In this document: piece by piece, positions 24,448 to 37,928 of the stretch
How positions within the stretch are numbered: the first letter of the stretch is position 1
How the letters are laid out: the number at the start of each line of letters is the position of its first letter
Origin: Cryphonectria parasitica EP155
Taxonomy: Eukaryota > Ascomycota > Sordariomycetes > Diaporthales > Cryphonectriaceae
Assembly: GCF_011745365.1 (NCBI RefSeq)
Contig: NW_024468912.1
Coordinates: 3,906,001-3,970,000 of the forward strand
Direction: 5' to 3'
Length of the DNA: 64,000 nt
The notes under the pieces: generated by a model
Told to the model about the DNA's origin: nothing
What the model saw: only the letters and a program-made list of their open reading frames with translations
The model's database searches: none
Translations under genes and position numbers: made by a program

Positions 24448-26935
24448 TTGAAGATCTCACGACGATCATCCTCGAGTGACTCTGTAGCGGATATCTCTGG
24501 GGTATTCCGCACTAATGGAGTGGAGGTTGTTCGTTCTTTTGATGTGCACAGCAGTGGAGATTAAACATGTTGATCATGGTCCCATTCAGTACTGGCGGGG
24601 GAGGGGAAGTTTGGGAGGCTTTGCCAGCTACTAAAAACCTTTCTAGATAAAACAACATGGAGGGACTTGCTGTCCACGATTCCCATCCGGAAATAGACAA
24701 AACCAGGGGATTCTATTTTAGTTTGCGCAGGGAGAGGGGGAGGGTTTCGCTCCGTCGCCGAAGCGGTTGTGTGACGAGAGTGAATGACTTTTGGTGAGAT
24801 GTAATCATGTCCTCGAAAGGAAAAGTATTGTCGTCTAGGCAAGTGTACTGTAATTACATTCCAGCCCGCCCACATTGCAGATCAACTCCCGCGCTGGCTA
24901 GGTCCCGAACTCTATCGGTCTTCGTTTTGCCTCTCTCTCCTCAACACAGATGATACCTCGAGTCATTAGAGATGTGCACTTATAGCCTGGTTCATTTTCA
25001 CATCACCGGATCTTCCTCATGCCGTAAGCTGCTCAGTCCGGCCGCGGAACGTCCTCACATTATGGTCCATCTTGCATCTTGGCAGTTTGTTTTCGAACAG
25101 TAGCTGTAGCCCACGGCAATCCTACGCCCGTCCGAGGCCCCCGAAGTCCCGTGTCGGACTGACTGGACGACCTTTTTTCTCTTTCTTATTTTCTATTTTC
25201 GATTTAAATAAATCATCTGCACAGTGGTCTCACCCTTGGAAAGGATCACAAACACCTTCGTCACGTGAGAAGTCGCTATAGGTGATGACGTGCATGCAGA
25301 ACGTCTGGTGAATGGTGATTGATGACACTTTGTGATTACCTAGGTAGCTGTCTACCTGCGGACCACCGCCCCCAACAACAAGACAAGGACTTTTGGTTTC
25401 CGGCCAGGAATTTGCCAAAAATCATTTGCTCGAAGCCTGGCTACTCATTGACTGCACCTGGCAGGTCAGACTCGAGGGAAGGCTCAGGCACGCAATATGA
25501 CTTGCACAGCCGTAGGGTATCAAAGCTGAGCGTGGGTAACGGGTGGACAAAGCTGGGCTGCTCACTCGATCTTGTCATTGTTCGTTATCCCCTCACTTGG
25601 GAGGAGGAGGGCAAACGTCTCATCCATCCTGTGCTAGGCATTATTAAGGAGTGGCCTTGATCCAGTTTGATATACCCCTTGCCATTCAAGTACTTGTTGT
25701 TTCTTCATAATAACGAGCTTTCTCGGTCAAGTTGACTCTTCTAGTCTTTTGCCTAGTAATTAGCCTTGTTAATCAGAAAGTAGGACGCCGGTCAAGCTTA
25801 CTCGCTGTGTGTCTGGAAGTCGTGAGACAATGCTAATGAAGGTCCACCCTAATGACTTGAAAGCTCTCTGACTGATTCGAGACGACTGTACATATACAAA
25901 ACGCTGCCAACGTCTGGTAAGTTCGCATCACCGAGCTTGAGGCTGCTGAGATGTAAATGCATTGAGAACATTCTCATACCTCGAGACAAAAACAAAGTAC
26001 TTCCTCGTAGAAAAGAAGGTGGGAGTTGTGAGCAATAGTGTAGTCGAGCAGATTAAAGCCTGGGTCCAACAATGGAACTTTTTAAGTCGCTTTCAAATAA
26101 TGCTACTGCTGTCCTGCGCCCATATTGAGGAGCATTCGTTAGCTTTTTGGGTGAGATATCATAGCATTGTTGATCATGGATAGCGACTATGAATGGGCGA
26201 CTGAGGAAGGGTGTAAGAAAAGTGCCCCTTTCAAGAGCGCTCATCAGAGTGTCGTCGACACCGAGGCCTTGTCTCTTGAGCAGGCAGGAATGTACACCCG
26301 TATGAGGGCATCCCTAATCTCTGTTGAGATTGTGAAGAAATCCAGGGACGATATGGCTCAGAACATGTCAAAGAAAACACCTGCAGTTTAACACAGACTT
26401 TCTAGGTGATTAAAGCAGTACATAAGGATGGGTAGAATATTGTCAGATGGCTAGCAATAAGAGATGGGTCGTCTCAATGATAAATAGACCTAGAGAGCTC
26501 GAAATAGTATTTTCATGTACACCTTAGAAGCATCTGGAAATAAGGAGAAACGTATGAGCTGAGCACGTGGAAGTGGCTGAATGAGTGTTGAGATTGAATC
26601 TATCTAATACAAAAGGAAGATCTTCTAAGTAACTAAACCAGGCTCTGAGATGGTTTATGAGGAGACCAAAACAGAGGGTTAGGGTTAAATATGCCCCATT
26701 TTTCACAGGAAATAATGCACATATGGCTTTGAAAGAATGGCTTTGGGAGTATAGCTCCAGCGTCCAAGTAGAGCCCTTGAGATTTGATGGAATTATCTTG
26801 AGCCAAATTCCGATGGTGCCCACTCGCGGTATCATAGTTTCTACATGCAGTGCAAGCTCAAAATTCTATGTACATAACACACATTCCTCTAATCAATCCC
26901 CAATCCAGCACATCAAGTCTCTTTTTATATCTGGC

Positions 26936-28151
26936 CTAATGCACCATCGACTTGCCAATCTCACTCGCCCAACCCTCTGCCCTCTCGAATCCGTTCGAGT
27001 GTGTCTGGTAGTCAAACATGGCCTCCATGACCTCCTCCCTCGAGGTTACCACGAACGGCCCATACTGCACCACGGGCTGGTCCAGGATCTGGCCCGCCAC
27101 GATGACGAACCTGGCGTCCTGCGCGCTGTCCTTGTCGTTCTCCGCGACGATCAGGTCGCCCTCCTCCTCAAAGACAACATTGTGGTACCGCCCGACTTCC
27201 TTCTTCTCCGCCCCGAACCGGGTCGTTCCCTCGAGCGTGTACACAAACGCGTTGAAACCCTTGGGCACCTCCTGCGCGAGCGTGCCGCCGGGCCGCACCG
27301 TCACGTCGAGCAGCCACACAGGCGTATATGCCAGGTCCTGTACCGAGTCGACGCCTTGGCTCTTGCCCGAGATGACCTTCACAGAGACCTTTCCGTCGTC
27401 TGCCTCCGCCTTCGGGATCTCGGCCGCGCGCAGGTCGCGGTACCGCGGCTCGCACTTCTTGAGCTCCCGTGGCAGATCCACCCACAGCTGCAGGCCCGTG
27501 TTCGCTTCCCCGTCCGGGCTCTCGGGGGCGGGCATCTCGCTGTGCACGATGCCGCGGCCGGCCGTCATGAACTGAAGGTCGCCTGCGTGGATGCGGCCCG
27601 CGTTGCCTGCAAAGTCCTCGTGGTCGAACGCGCCGGAGAGCATATAGGTGATGGTCTGTCGCGAGGGGGAACGGAAGAGTAGAATGTTAGCAGAACTGTA
27701 CATCACACACGGAGGGCGAGAGAAAGAGAGAGGATTTTGGAGGGGGGGGGGGGGGGGCGGATCTGTGACGCACCTCTTGACCACGATGAGGGTGGTCGGG
27801 AAACCCAGCGCCGGGCTTCACATTGAAATGATCCAGCATGAGGAACGGGCTAAAGTTGCGCAATTGTGGCGTGCCAATCGACCTCCTGACCCTGGCGCCA
27901 GCCCCCTCGGCCGTTTCTACAGCGAGGAAGGCTTTGCGAATTGCGCGTGGGACGCTCATGTTTGTTGTCGTCGCGGGAGGTGTTTGGGGGGGTTGGTGGT
28001 GAGATGTCTCGGGCTGCGCGCTCGTTGTGCTGCTGTCGCTGAACCTATCGAAGAGGATCGTTTTTCTAGCTGTCTCGAGAATACTGTCTTTGAACACGAA
28101 TATCGAAACGATGCCGACGATGATAGAGAGCAAGAACGAGAAGGTCTTCAT
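26936..28151 (-). CDS. Pirin-family protein with N-terminal hydrophobic segment
   Basis: Exons are 28151-27774 and 27655-26936 (365 aa from the first plausible ATG); the intron is 119 nt and contains a C16 run in the sense strand. Pirins are iron-binding double-cupin proteins; some act as quercetinase-like dioxygenases, others as nuclear cofactors. The metal ligands are intact: His120 and His122 in FPDHPHRG, then His164 and Glu166 in RGIVHSE. The pirin core runs from MSVPRAIRKAF to the stop, with PGFPDHPHRG-type and GLQLWVDLP signatures. Residues about 4-22 (FSFLLSIIVGIVSIFVF) are a hydrophobic anchor or signal. A second in-frame ATG at 27959 gives a 301-aa form lacking it, the usual cytosolic/nuclear pirin length. 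Which start is used is uncertain. Confidence 0.93.
27742..27757 (+). repeat. Poly-G tract (16 nt) in the pirin intron
   Basis: G16 on the + strand; the pirin pre-mRNA carries C16 about 15 nt after the donor. Confidence 0.95.
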
Positions 28152-29753
28152 CGGGGGCGGTAGGGTGTTGTCGAGGTCTTTTGTAGTCTCAGAACATATC
28201 CGCAGACAAGAGAGGATAGAAGACTCTTTGTGGTAGAAATGCCAGGAACCTTCGAGCACGAAGTCACCATCCTGGGCGAGCGATTTCTCCCGCCGGTCGA
28301 CAGGATGGATCCCGTACTATCAATACCACAGCCGCCTGCAACATATTGGGTCGTCGTTTGGGGCTTTCGCCCCGCTTGGTCGCTGGTTAGTAAATGCTGA
28401 CAAGGCATTGGTGATGGAGCGATCCAGAGCAGGTCTAGCGCCCGCAGCCCGCTGTGCCTGCGTCTTCTGATGTACTATAGGGACCCTGCAGTGGATTTCC
28501 AATAGGTGATTACCCACCATAGTGGTAGTACCGTAGGGTCGTGTCAGGGATCTGTAAGCCGCCTTGGCGATAGCACATATCCCACGCGGACTTACGGATA
28601 TACAACCAGGAACCTCGATGGGGACTTTTTCCCTCTCTTTTTTCTTTCTTCTTCCGTGGTGGCGGAGAGAACACACTCCTCTGTTCTCTTTACTACAATT
28701 TCAAATTCTTTGGCAACGCTATGTCAGCAACATACAAGAAAGTCTCCCTCATTTTCCTATTCAGCAGAAGTCCATGGAACATAATGATGAGTGTGACTGA
28801 GTATGGAGGGTTCTGTGTAAGTCTGCCCAAAATGCGTATAAAATGCAAAGGACTGTCCAGCACACTCATTTGATAATTGCCACCAAAAAGTAAAGGAAAT
28901 TGCAATTGGGTATTGAATGTCTCTCTTTTTTTCTGCCTGTCTGATCCCACCTTGTCTTGTACTATCTTTGACTCATCCAGAATCAATAAGAACAGATGGC
29001 TGCCTCTCGGACACAATCTGGCCAGCACCCTCTCCTTCCGTGAACAATAATAGTAGACGAACTGCAAATGAGCGACTGTATAAGCATCACTGTTCCCAAC
29101 CCAGGTAACATATGCCCTGTCCAACCCTGTCGTAGGAATATCAAAAAAGAAAAAGAAAAATTAAAGGGAAAAAAAGAACAAGAAACAAACAAAGTAGCAG
29201 TAGACTATTGTCGCCCTTCCAGTCTGCCAGATTAGATAAGAATACCTGATGGTGATGCTGGTAACCATACTAAGACCCAAACCACTTTGTCTATCGCCGT
29301 TTTTGAAAAGAATACTTTCAACCTTTGTCTTCCCTGCCATGCCAATTATTCGTAGAGGTGAAAGAGACAGGATCGTCAAGCATGCGCCCGGTGGTTTTAT
29401 CCCTCTCAGTTACACAAGACACAAAAGACAAAACCAATGAGATCTTTCCTCTTCGATACGGAAAAACACTAGGTCCACCAACGCCAAACGACATGGATGT
29501 TCAAACCGTTTCCTATACATTCTGGCGTGTCATAGCCTCGTCAGTCTGATCCTGTAGAGCCGTCTAGTAGCCTCAAACAAGTCTGTCTCGTAGAAATGCA
29601 AGTGTAAAATTGACCATCACCCGGTGATAAGGTCGACGTCGATTCGTGTTGGGGGGTGGGGGGTGGGGGGGGGGAGGGCGGAGAATGGAGGATGGAGAAT
29701 TGGAAATGTAAAGTGTGGTAGAAACAAGAAAACACTGGACGGAGGCCGACGCC
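28152..29753. other. Pirin promoter and PSP1 3' flank
   Basis: No supported gene in 1.6 kb. It contains a G-rich quadruplex-prone stretch at 29651-29677 and two TACTATAG-type words near 28473 and 28520. Confidence 0.5.
29651..29677 (+). repeat. G-quadruplex-prone G-rich stretch
   Basis: Three G runs of 6, 6 and 10 separated by single T residues, about 80-100 bp beyond the PSP1 stop codon. The PSP1 transcript would be C-rich here. Confidence 0.85.
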
Positions 29754-32506
29754 TCAGCGGCTATTGAGAGATAGCCCCTGGAACGACCCAATCCAGTCAT
29801 TCTGGGTGGTCAAAGGCGAGACTGGCTGATCCTGTTGTGCTGTCACGCCCGACTGAGGGAAACCTCCCCGAGTGCGCAATTGATAGTCGCCGCCGCCACT
29901 GGGGAAGGCGGTGGCATAAGGGTCGACAGGTGGTACAAAGGAGTTCGCGACGGGGCGAGGTCCGTTGGAGAAGCCAGCATAATTGCCGCCATATGGGTAG
30001 GAAGGTTGTGAGTAAGTCGTAGTGCCGCGGTCATTGCCGAACGGGGACGCCGACATCCCTGAGAAGGGGCGACCAGTGGCGGCAGCATTAGCAAAAGCAG
30101 CCTGTGGCTCCTGTTGTTGGTTTGCTCGGCGGTCGTTGGGGCCATTTCGGCCCACACCAACAGCACCTGGGCCGATGCCACTCGGCGTCTGTAGTGCGAT
30201 TGAGGGACTCGCGAAAGATGCTGGGTTGATGGCCGACATCCAGATTCGAGTCTTGTAGATCTTGAAGAGATCGGTGACGAGGGAATTGAAGTTGATGTAC
30301 GAGTCGGCAAAGTAGTAGAAGGTCAGTTTCTTCCAGTCCCTAGATGAAGTCAGTAAATGCCCTCCTAAATGGACTTGACTGCTTGAAACATACATCTGGA
30401 ATTCAGCATCCAGGATTTCCATGTTAAGACCGTGATCCTTGACCTTTGACTGGCAGATACGCTTTGCCTTCGCTTCACTACCCTCCTTCTCTCGGAGGGC
30501 CTGGATCTCATGGGACTGAGCGTGGCGTTTAATCAGCTTCGGTTTCAGCTCCCCAGCGTTGGGCTCCTGCAAGTGATGTTGGCTTGGTGGACCCATGCCG
30601 CCAACGGCGCCGCCGTGCATGCCATTGGCTGCTGCCATGAGACCGGCGGTGGTCCCGTCCTGGGCGGCGGCAGCATTCTGAGAGAACATCATGAGCCACT
30701 TATAGTGCTCCTCGGCAAAATGCTCTTTCAGCTCTTTGGCATGGGCCCAGTCCACATTGTCCTTGGCCACGGTTCCAAGGTCGGTCCCTCGGTCCGCCTC
30801 CACGATCACCAAGTCGCCTGGCTTGACTGTCAATCCGGTACCTTCCTGAATGTAAAACACATCTGCTCTGTTGCACTTGAACAGCACGATGTGAAGCTTC
30901 TGGGCGTGTCGAGGTTGTGGGATCCCATAGAGACCACGGTGTGGAGAAGGCGCTCTATTCGGGAAAGGGGCCTGCATTCCGTACACGGCTGGATACATGT
31001 TTCCATACGCCGAGGTTACCATATGCTGCTGAGCGCCAGCGATTCCCGGCCCGTTGAAGTAGGCGCCTGGTGAGAGATGGTCAGCAAGAGAGGGCAAGCG
31101 AATCTTTATCAGTGCAACTTACTAGGATTTGCCTGAGTGAGCATTGAGGTGTCGAACTGGCTGGGAGGAAAATCCTGCGCATGTTGAGCCTCAAGAGGAC
31201 CTGCTTCCTGAGGAGCGACTTGGTCACCAATAGATCCAATAGACGGCTGACGGGTAGGCACATCGGCGAATGAATGGCGTCTGCTCTGGGGAATGTCCAC
31301 CAGACCACCAAAGCCGAGAGAGCTCGACCAGATCGCCTTCTTGACATTCTCGAGCGGTCGGTTCTCCAGGGAGAAAGAGGACCTAAATGGTCCACTGCCA
31401 AACTCGCTCATCCTCCGGCCGAAGGCTCTCTTGGTTGCAGCGTCAGCAGGCATGTCCGTGGAGTCGTCCAGATCAACGGCATAATCAGATGGTTCTTCCA
31501 TGACAGGGCCGTAGCCGTTGCCCAGAACACCGAAGCCCGTCGACGCTCTTGGTCTCATGCGGTTGGCGTGCAGCTGCTGCTGACGCAACATGGCATTCTC
31601 TCGGGTGAGCATTTCGATCTTCTTCGCCTCGGCCGATTGATGCTGTCCCTGAAGAGGATCAACGTCCTCGTCCTCGTCGTCGTCGACCTCCTTGACCTTC
31701 CCGAGCATACCGCCTTCGTTCGACATCTCGCTGAGCATGCTGGGTCTCGAGGGTCGATGTTGCAGACCTGGGTGGGCGACACCCCGACCACGGGATCCAA
31801 TGATGCCAGAAGAGCCGACCATGGTAGCCGACGTCGGGGTCTCGGGGTCCGCTTGGCCCACAGAGTATGACTGTGAGCGGTAGTTCTTCGGGGTTGGGTG
31901 GATGGGAATGGCAAAGGGTATCTGAGCATTGGTGCCAGAGTCTCTCGGCGCCGGAGAGGTCTGCAAGGTCGCACCATCCGAACTGAGCAAAGGGTTCGCC
32001 GACGGGATGGACGAGGTCGGTGATGGGAGCACTTCAGCCAGGCGAGCAGGTGGCTCCTTCCTGTCATTGTTCCAGATGCCCGCTCCCCAACCGAAGGAGC
32101 CCGAACCGTTGTGAGGACGAGCCATCACAGTAGGTGCTGTCGAATGTGTGCCCCATGCGGTAGCACCTGCGTCAGCGGCAGGAGTGCTTGGGTGGGACGT
32201 CGTCGGCGACATGGAGCTGCTTGCGAAGGAGCCCTGTCGCGGTCGGATTCCAGCTTGCGAGGGGTCGCTCAACCAAGAGGCTCGCCGGATGGGCTTCTGG
32301 GGCTGGATGGCTTGAGGGTACTCTTGGCGATGTGCCTCGGTCTCGTCGTCCGAGCTTGCAACTGCCTCCGAGATAGAGTCGGGAGTGCCCCGACGGGCGT
32401 TGATCTTTTCCAGTAGTAGTGCCTGGCTGCTAGGTGTGAGGCCTGGCGGCAGACTAATCGGCCCAGTCTTGTTCTGCTGACCAGGCTTGAGGATACCGGA
32501 ACTCAT
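29754..32506 (-). CDS. PSP1: PSP1 C-terminal domain protein, three exons
   Basis: Exons are 32506-31123, 31066-30394 and 30339-29754 (880 aa). The introns are 56 nt (GTAAGT) and 54 nt (GTATGT). The PSP1 domain (about residues 517-735) starts QKLHIVLFKCNRADVFYIQE, passes GDLVIVEADRGTDLGTV and IKRHAQSHEIQALREKE, and ends DWKKLTFYYFADSYINF. This is the domain shared with yeast Psp1, a suppressor of DNA polymerase alpha mutations, and with bacterial YaaT/RicT-type proteins. Its biochemical role in fungi is not settled. The long N-terminal half (residues 1-500) is Ser/Pro-rich and disordered, with an acidic run EVDDDEDEDVDP and a short coiled coil. The start MSSGILKPGQQNKTGP was preferred over an ATG 19 codons upstream (32563) because the latter adds an atypical basic leader. 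The second intron is a multiple of three without stops, so its retention would add 18 residues inside the domain. Confidence 0.9.
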
Positions 32507-33059
32507 CGTACTCAATTCAATAGGCAGATGTTTCGAGTGGATAGGTCGTCTCGGCGACCTCACATTGATGGTATTTGAGGAGGATACTTTGAATAAGCTA
32601 CCGCGAGATGACGAGTCACCTTGTTATGCACGGTGGCGGACACACTCGGGTGGACAATGCCCCTTGAAGCTTGGACAATCCGACAGATAGATTATGTGGC
32701 TCAAGTAAACGAGGCGTCAGGACAGTGAGAGTGGGGCCTACTACTGTGCAAGTCAGCTAAGCAAGCCCACGGCTCGAAAAGATGTGTGTGAGGTGGGCAT
32801 GACGCTTGGTGGGGGGCGGGGGATACCAGAGAAAGAAGCTCTGGGGAAATACGGAATTTGTTGACGACGGGAAACCGAGACGTACTGGTAGCTGTAACAA
32901 TAAAAAGGTCTATGATCAAAAACACAACCAGGACTTGTCCTCTAGCGGCAATACTGGTGAGTGCGTTGGGTATCACCACCAATGCAGTGCTGTCGAAATT
33001 TGAGCTGAGCCTGAGGTGAGGCTCAGTTGGGGATGAGTCTAGGTTGCTATGGGTAAGGT

Positions 33060-33073
33060 GGGGGGGGGGGGGG
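33060..33073 (+). repeat. Poly-G tract (14 nt)
   Basis: G14 upstream of the PSP1 gene. Confidence 0.95.
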
Positions 33074-36000
33074 TTATGTTTCGTTGCGTCCAGTTCCCGA
33101 CCGTAGCTGAGTGAGGCGGGCCTGAGGACTTGATTGAAGAAAGTGTTGAATTGACCAGTCGGTGCGGTCAGCCTGCGACAGAAAAAATAGCAAAGTATTG
33201 TGGTGATATGTTGAGGCCAGCGGACCAGACGGCGTCCTTAGGTTTGAGGGGAAGCTCAGTGGAAGAGGGGAAGCCCTTCGCGCATCTCGTGTGATCTGTC
33301 TTTCCACGGCCGAGTCGCGACGAAAGTCTACAGGCCCATCTTCCCCGTATGCCGCCGTTTTGCAATGGCACCCCTAACAGAGATTTGTCGCAAAATCGGC
33401 GTGGTCTGACTTATGAGGCGGGAACGGCAAGCAAATGGGATGTCTTTTTTCTCGTACGGGAGGAGGGGGTTGTGTGCGAGCTTGGTGTGTGCAGCAAGGA
33501 GAGTTGGAGGAGGAGAGGAAGGGTTGTGAAGTGGTTGAGCTGAGATGGAGACCAGCCTAAAAGACGTAGGTGCTCCAACTCGAGGAAGGGTCCCAGTTCC
33601 CAGGGGTGGGAGCTAAGGCACGCATCCCTTTAGGTTTAGCACCAGAAGGTCGAGGGCAGAAGAGAAGAGCGCGAGAGAGAGAGAGAAGAGGTACGGCGGA
33701 GCCACTGAGCAGGGTGAGAGGGTGCCAGTGGGTTGCTGAGGCCAGCCCCGGCCGGTGCGGCAGGTGCAAACTTGGAGCGGGGCAGGTGAGGGGCCCCACC
33801 AGGGCCTAGCCGTCTCCAATACTGCAAAATGACTGGTCACTGAAAGCCTGGTGGGGGAGAGGTGGCGCGTGCTCAGGGTGTGCTCCCCTGGACGACTTTC
33901 GGTGGAGCTAAGCCGGCAAGGGGGTTTGCATCCTAGAGGGGAAGAGCACCAGAAATCTGACGCTCTCTCATTCCTCTTGCAGAGCGAAAAATAAAAATAA
34001 AAATCGAGTTCCTTTCAGTGATGTGTGCAGCACCTCTGCACAATAAGCACGGGCCTCAACGACGAAGGCGGAGCCCAGATGGCGGAGAAGAAGGGGGGTG
34101 GGGAGGATGTGTGTGCATTGCAATTTGACCTGCAGCATACCGGTGGAGATCTTCGAGCTACCGCCGCCCCCTCGCAGCAGACAAGGTTGCAGCCCGAGTT
34201 CCCTGATGGGGTGAGAGAGGGGCACAGTTTGGCCAAGGGAGGGGAGGGGGGTGGTCGCTGGAGGAGTACACCATGCTACTGTACGAATCACTATGGCTGT
34301 GTGCTGCGTAGCTTGGGGGGGCTTCGGGAGTTGAGAGGGAAAGAGAACCGTTCGGGGGTTCCATCTTGTCGATCACACGGGGAATTTATTCGATATTCGC
34401 ATATAAACGCCAAGATCAGCTGTGCAGGAAGTCTCCATTGCTAGACTAACAATCCATGTACCATCTTGACTTGGAGACTGCATATTCGAGCGCCATGGGC
34501 CAGGTTCAGATGATGCAGGTTGAATACGAGGAACCGACACCTTGATTGCACATTTGATTCATCTGTTGAATATAAACATACTCTATACCTTCAAGACATC
34601 TTGACAGCCTGATTTCCTACTTATAGGTATGACAGGCATATCTGTCAGTACATATCAAGTAGATAGCAGTATAGCAGCCACGTACCACAGGCATGCTTTG
34701 AAAGACAAGCAAAAGAGACTTCAGTCAAAGCAAAGGATCCACCTTCATGTGAGGGGCGTGTATATATAAAACAGAAAGAGTGTGAGAGAAGAAAAAAGAA
34801 GAAAACAGGGTCATGGGTTGGCTGCTCGGCGCAAATGTTTCCTCCTAATGATGGTGCATTGCATTGCATCGCATCGCACCGTTACGTTGCGACTCGACCT
34901 CCTCCACTCGGTGTGTTCTACCCCTCCGGATTATTGCAGTGGTGGTTGATCAAAAGCCCGCAGATGCAAGACCTGCTGCACCCTCCAATACTATCAGACC
35001 ATTTTTCTTTCATTCTCTTGCTTTTGTTGACCCTCTGCCCGCCCCCCCCTCTCACATTGGACCGGTCTGCCGGGGGGAGTGAGTTGGCTTGGGTATAGCA
35101 GGCAGATATTACATAGGAGGGGAGCCACTAAGCCATCAGAAGATACAACGCCCTAACCATCAGTGTATGCCGTACCTGCCATAGTACATACCGACCGGGG
35201 GGACGCCACCAAAAAGAGGCATCCCTGGGCGCCTAAGGCCAATCATAAGATTGTATTTGCTTCCCCGCAAAACCCATCGAGATCGCCGCAGCCCGAAATC
35301 CAGCCCAGAATTTCAAGAAAACCTTCATTCAAAAATGCTTACCACCCTGGACCCTCCCAATTCCCATTCCAGCCAGCCTAGCTCGCCTAGCAAGGCGGCA
35401 GAAGGCATGGGCATGACGGCATAGGTATGATCTGGATGGAACATGGGCTTGGCCATGAGTATGTAGAAGTATGAGAGCACCTTGTCTATCCTGTTCTCGA
35501 CTTGGCCTGCTGCCAGCCAACAGTCTATGCACTTGCGTACAGCTTACTTGCTGCACGATGGAAGAGGGGAGTGAAAATGATGATCTTACTTGTTCTGAAT
35601 ACTTGCCACACGCGACCTTTGCAGCATTCAAGCGAGGCCACGGATAGATGAGAGATGACGAAGGGCCTTTGCCTTCGCAGATCGGACGAGGGTCGTAAAA
35701 GAGAGACCAGTCCCTCACGCCACATACGACAAGACAACGTCAAGATCGGCAAGATCTAGCCCGGGCTGGACGTTTCCTCGCATCGAAGAAGGTTTTGCAC
35801 GTCTGATATCCTGGGCGGCTTGGGAAGGAGGGGTAAAGGGATGTGGGAGGGAAGGGTGATTGTCGAACGTTGCACATCAGTCAACGGTCGTGGAGCTGTA
35901 TCTATCCTGGCAGGCGGCTGCGAACCCTGAGGCTGAATTCTCAAAGAGGGCAGTGGACTCGATCATCATCCTCTGCCTGGCCCCCACTCATCTTTGTCTG

Positions 36001-37899
36001 CTTTGTGTGTGTGGAAAAAGAGGGACCCCTTCAGAGAGCAGAGCCAACAGCGCGGGAGCTGCCAGGCGACAAACCTACTACGCCCATGGGAGAAGCTAAA
36101 GTGCTTGCAAGACTGAATCACGCGCCTGTCCTAGTGCACCCCTAATTCGTGCGAGACCCGACTGCCTCTCTTCTGATACAGAGCAGGGTTCACGGGTTCA
36201 CGGGTACGCGGCAGCCAAGCCCAAGCAGCCAAAAGCCCAGAAGATCTTAGCTTTAGGAAGGCATGCCCCATTCTCAGCCGTAAATCCACTACACAAGCGT
36301 GCCGTTGTGCAACAGAACCTAGCCTGCCTAAGTAGCTGGCTGGCCAGTTGGCTAACGTACCTTCTCCTCCCTCCCATTGCATATCCCTCCCGCTCGAACA
36401 ATGCTGTCACGTCTTGTCACCGACCACGGAATCAAGTGTTTGATAGCAGCACCGTGCAACACCCATATCGTACGTTGTAATCACAAGTTTATGCCACCTT
36501 GACGGAACAGCCGCCGGCGTCGCTACTTCACTTAATATAGTAGCAGTAAGGAGACCTCCTCACGCGTTGCGGTGGCTGGGCCGACACGCTGTTTTCCACC
36601 TCCATGTGCTACTAAAACGTGCAGAAGCATTCATCCTTGCGCTTTTGTGCGCCCATCAAGAAGAGGCGGCCGGGGAGAAATTCTCCGCCTGAGCCGTGTC
36701 TCAACTCTGCAGCTCGCTTCCTGGTAATAAGGATAGTCGTCGCCCGTGCAATTTGGCCTCCAGCTGCCGGGTCGTGTCATGAGTGCTTCACGGCGGCCCC
36801 TTACCCCCCTCCCACCTCGTCTCCAGCAAGGCTTCTCTCAACGATCGAGTTCATGCTTCTACGATCAAGAGATTTACTGAAACCCGATTATTTTGAAGAG
36901 CTCTCCTAGTAAGTATGCTCAGGCCTCCTAGGACACCCGGTCTCCCGCGCTGCCCTACCTGCTCATCTATATTGCTTCTTGCGAACGGCGCAGTCGAGAC
37001 CCAAAACCATATCACCACGGACAGGAAAACAAAAAGCAAAGACGTGTCCGTCGAATGTGGCTGGGCAGCTCACAGCAAATGAGACAGAAAGCAACGAGGA
37101 TGGGGCCCACACTTCTGTGCACCAACCGCTCGGCGGCTGCCGGCTGCTGTCAGACCATCCCAGGTGGCCACAGGGCCGGTCGATCTGTTAATAGGCGGCA
37201 TGGCTGAAGTTTGAGGGCCCGCCGTCTCAATGTCGTGCCTGCAAAAGCCTGGGCCAAAGTATACTGTAGTCTACCCACGCACGCGATTCTTGGTCGGAAC
37301 CTGGGTCTTAGATTGGCGATGCCGAAGCGTCCGTAGGTACATAGTACGAATCACGGAGTATTATAGGAAGGCAGAGATAATAGCAATTTATGTACTATGG
37401 TAGTCCTCCCGAGGGCGTTTAGTGGACACAAATCTAACTGATTCACAAACCTGCCTTTCACTCACGCACCTAATTTAACAAGAATAAAATAGAAAAATAT
37501 AATTCAATCCTTAATTGCGACTACTAGTCAACGATTGATAGTACTAGAAGTATACCAGGTGGGTATTTGGTTTCCGTGAGCGGTGAATAGGTCCGTCCAA
37601 TCCATCCATCATCCATGAAATCTTTTGTTTTCCCAACCCATCATCCCTGCAGAACACTCCCCTCCTCCAAGGGGTCAGTCGCTCCGAGATATGCTTTTGC
37701 TCTAGAGATGACATCGCTTGCCATTGCCGGCATGCCACCGCATTATAGTATTTCTGTCTGAATGCATAATAATTACCGTGCCAGCCCAGGGCGACCCAAA
37801 GGAAGGAGTTGGTCCTCCAAAGAGGTGGGGTATGATCGCGGCATGCAGTGAGAAGGAGGCCGGGCACCATCAGGAGGCCCCCCTGGGCGGGCTGAGTAC

Positions 37900-37928
37900 C
37901 ACACACACACACACACGCACACGCACAC
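37900..37928 (+). repeat. CA/CG-interrupted dinucleotide microsatellite
   Basis: About 29 nt of CA repeats with two CG interruptions in the gene-poor region. Confidence 0.9.

Larger units (their letters stand above)
18110..26935. other. 8.8-kb gene-poor region
   Basis: No open frame longer than about 245 codons, and none with a recognisable domain or a consistent exon chain. The first kilobase is probably the DENN promoter and leader (pyrimidine-rich on the minus strand). The rest has microsatellites, a C11 tract and several TACTATGGTA-like near-palindromes. The 25.7-26.9 kb part is visibly more A/T-rich and carries a short GGGTTAGGGTTA at about 26676. No transposase, reverse transcriptase or long terminal repeat was recognised. 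Confidence 0.5.

Noticed and set aside
26675..26687. GGGTTAGGGTTA, telomere-like repeat
   Set aside because: Only two units; too short to call an interstitial telomeric repeat, and telobox-like words are common in promoters.
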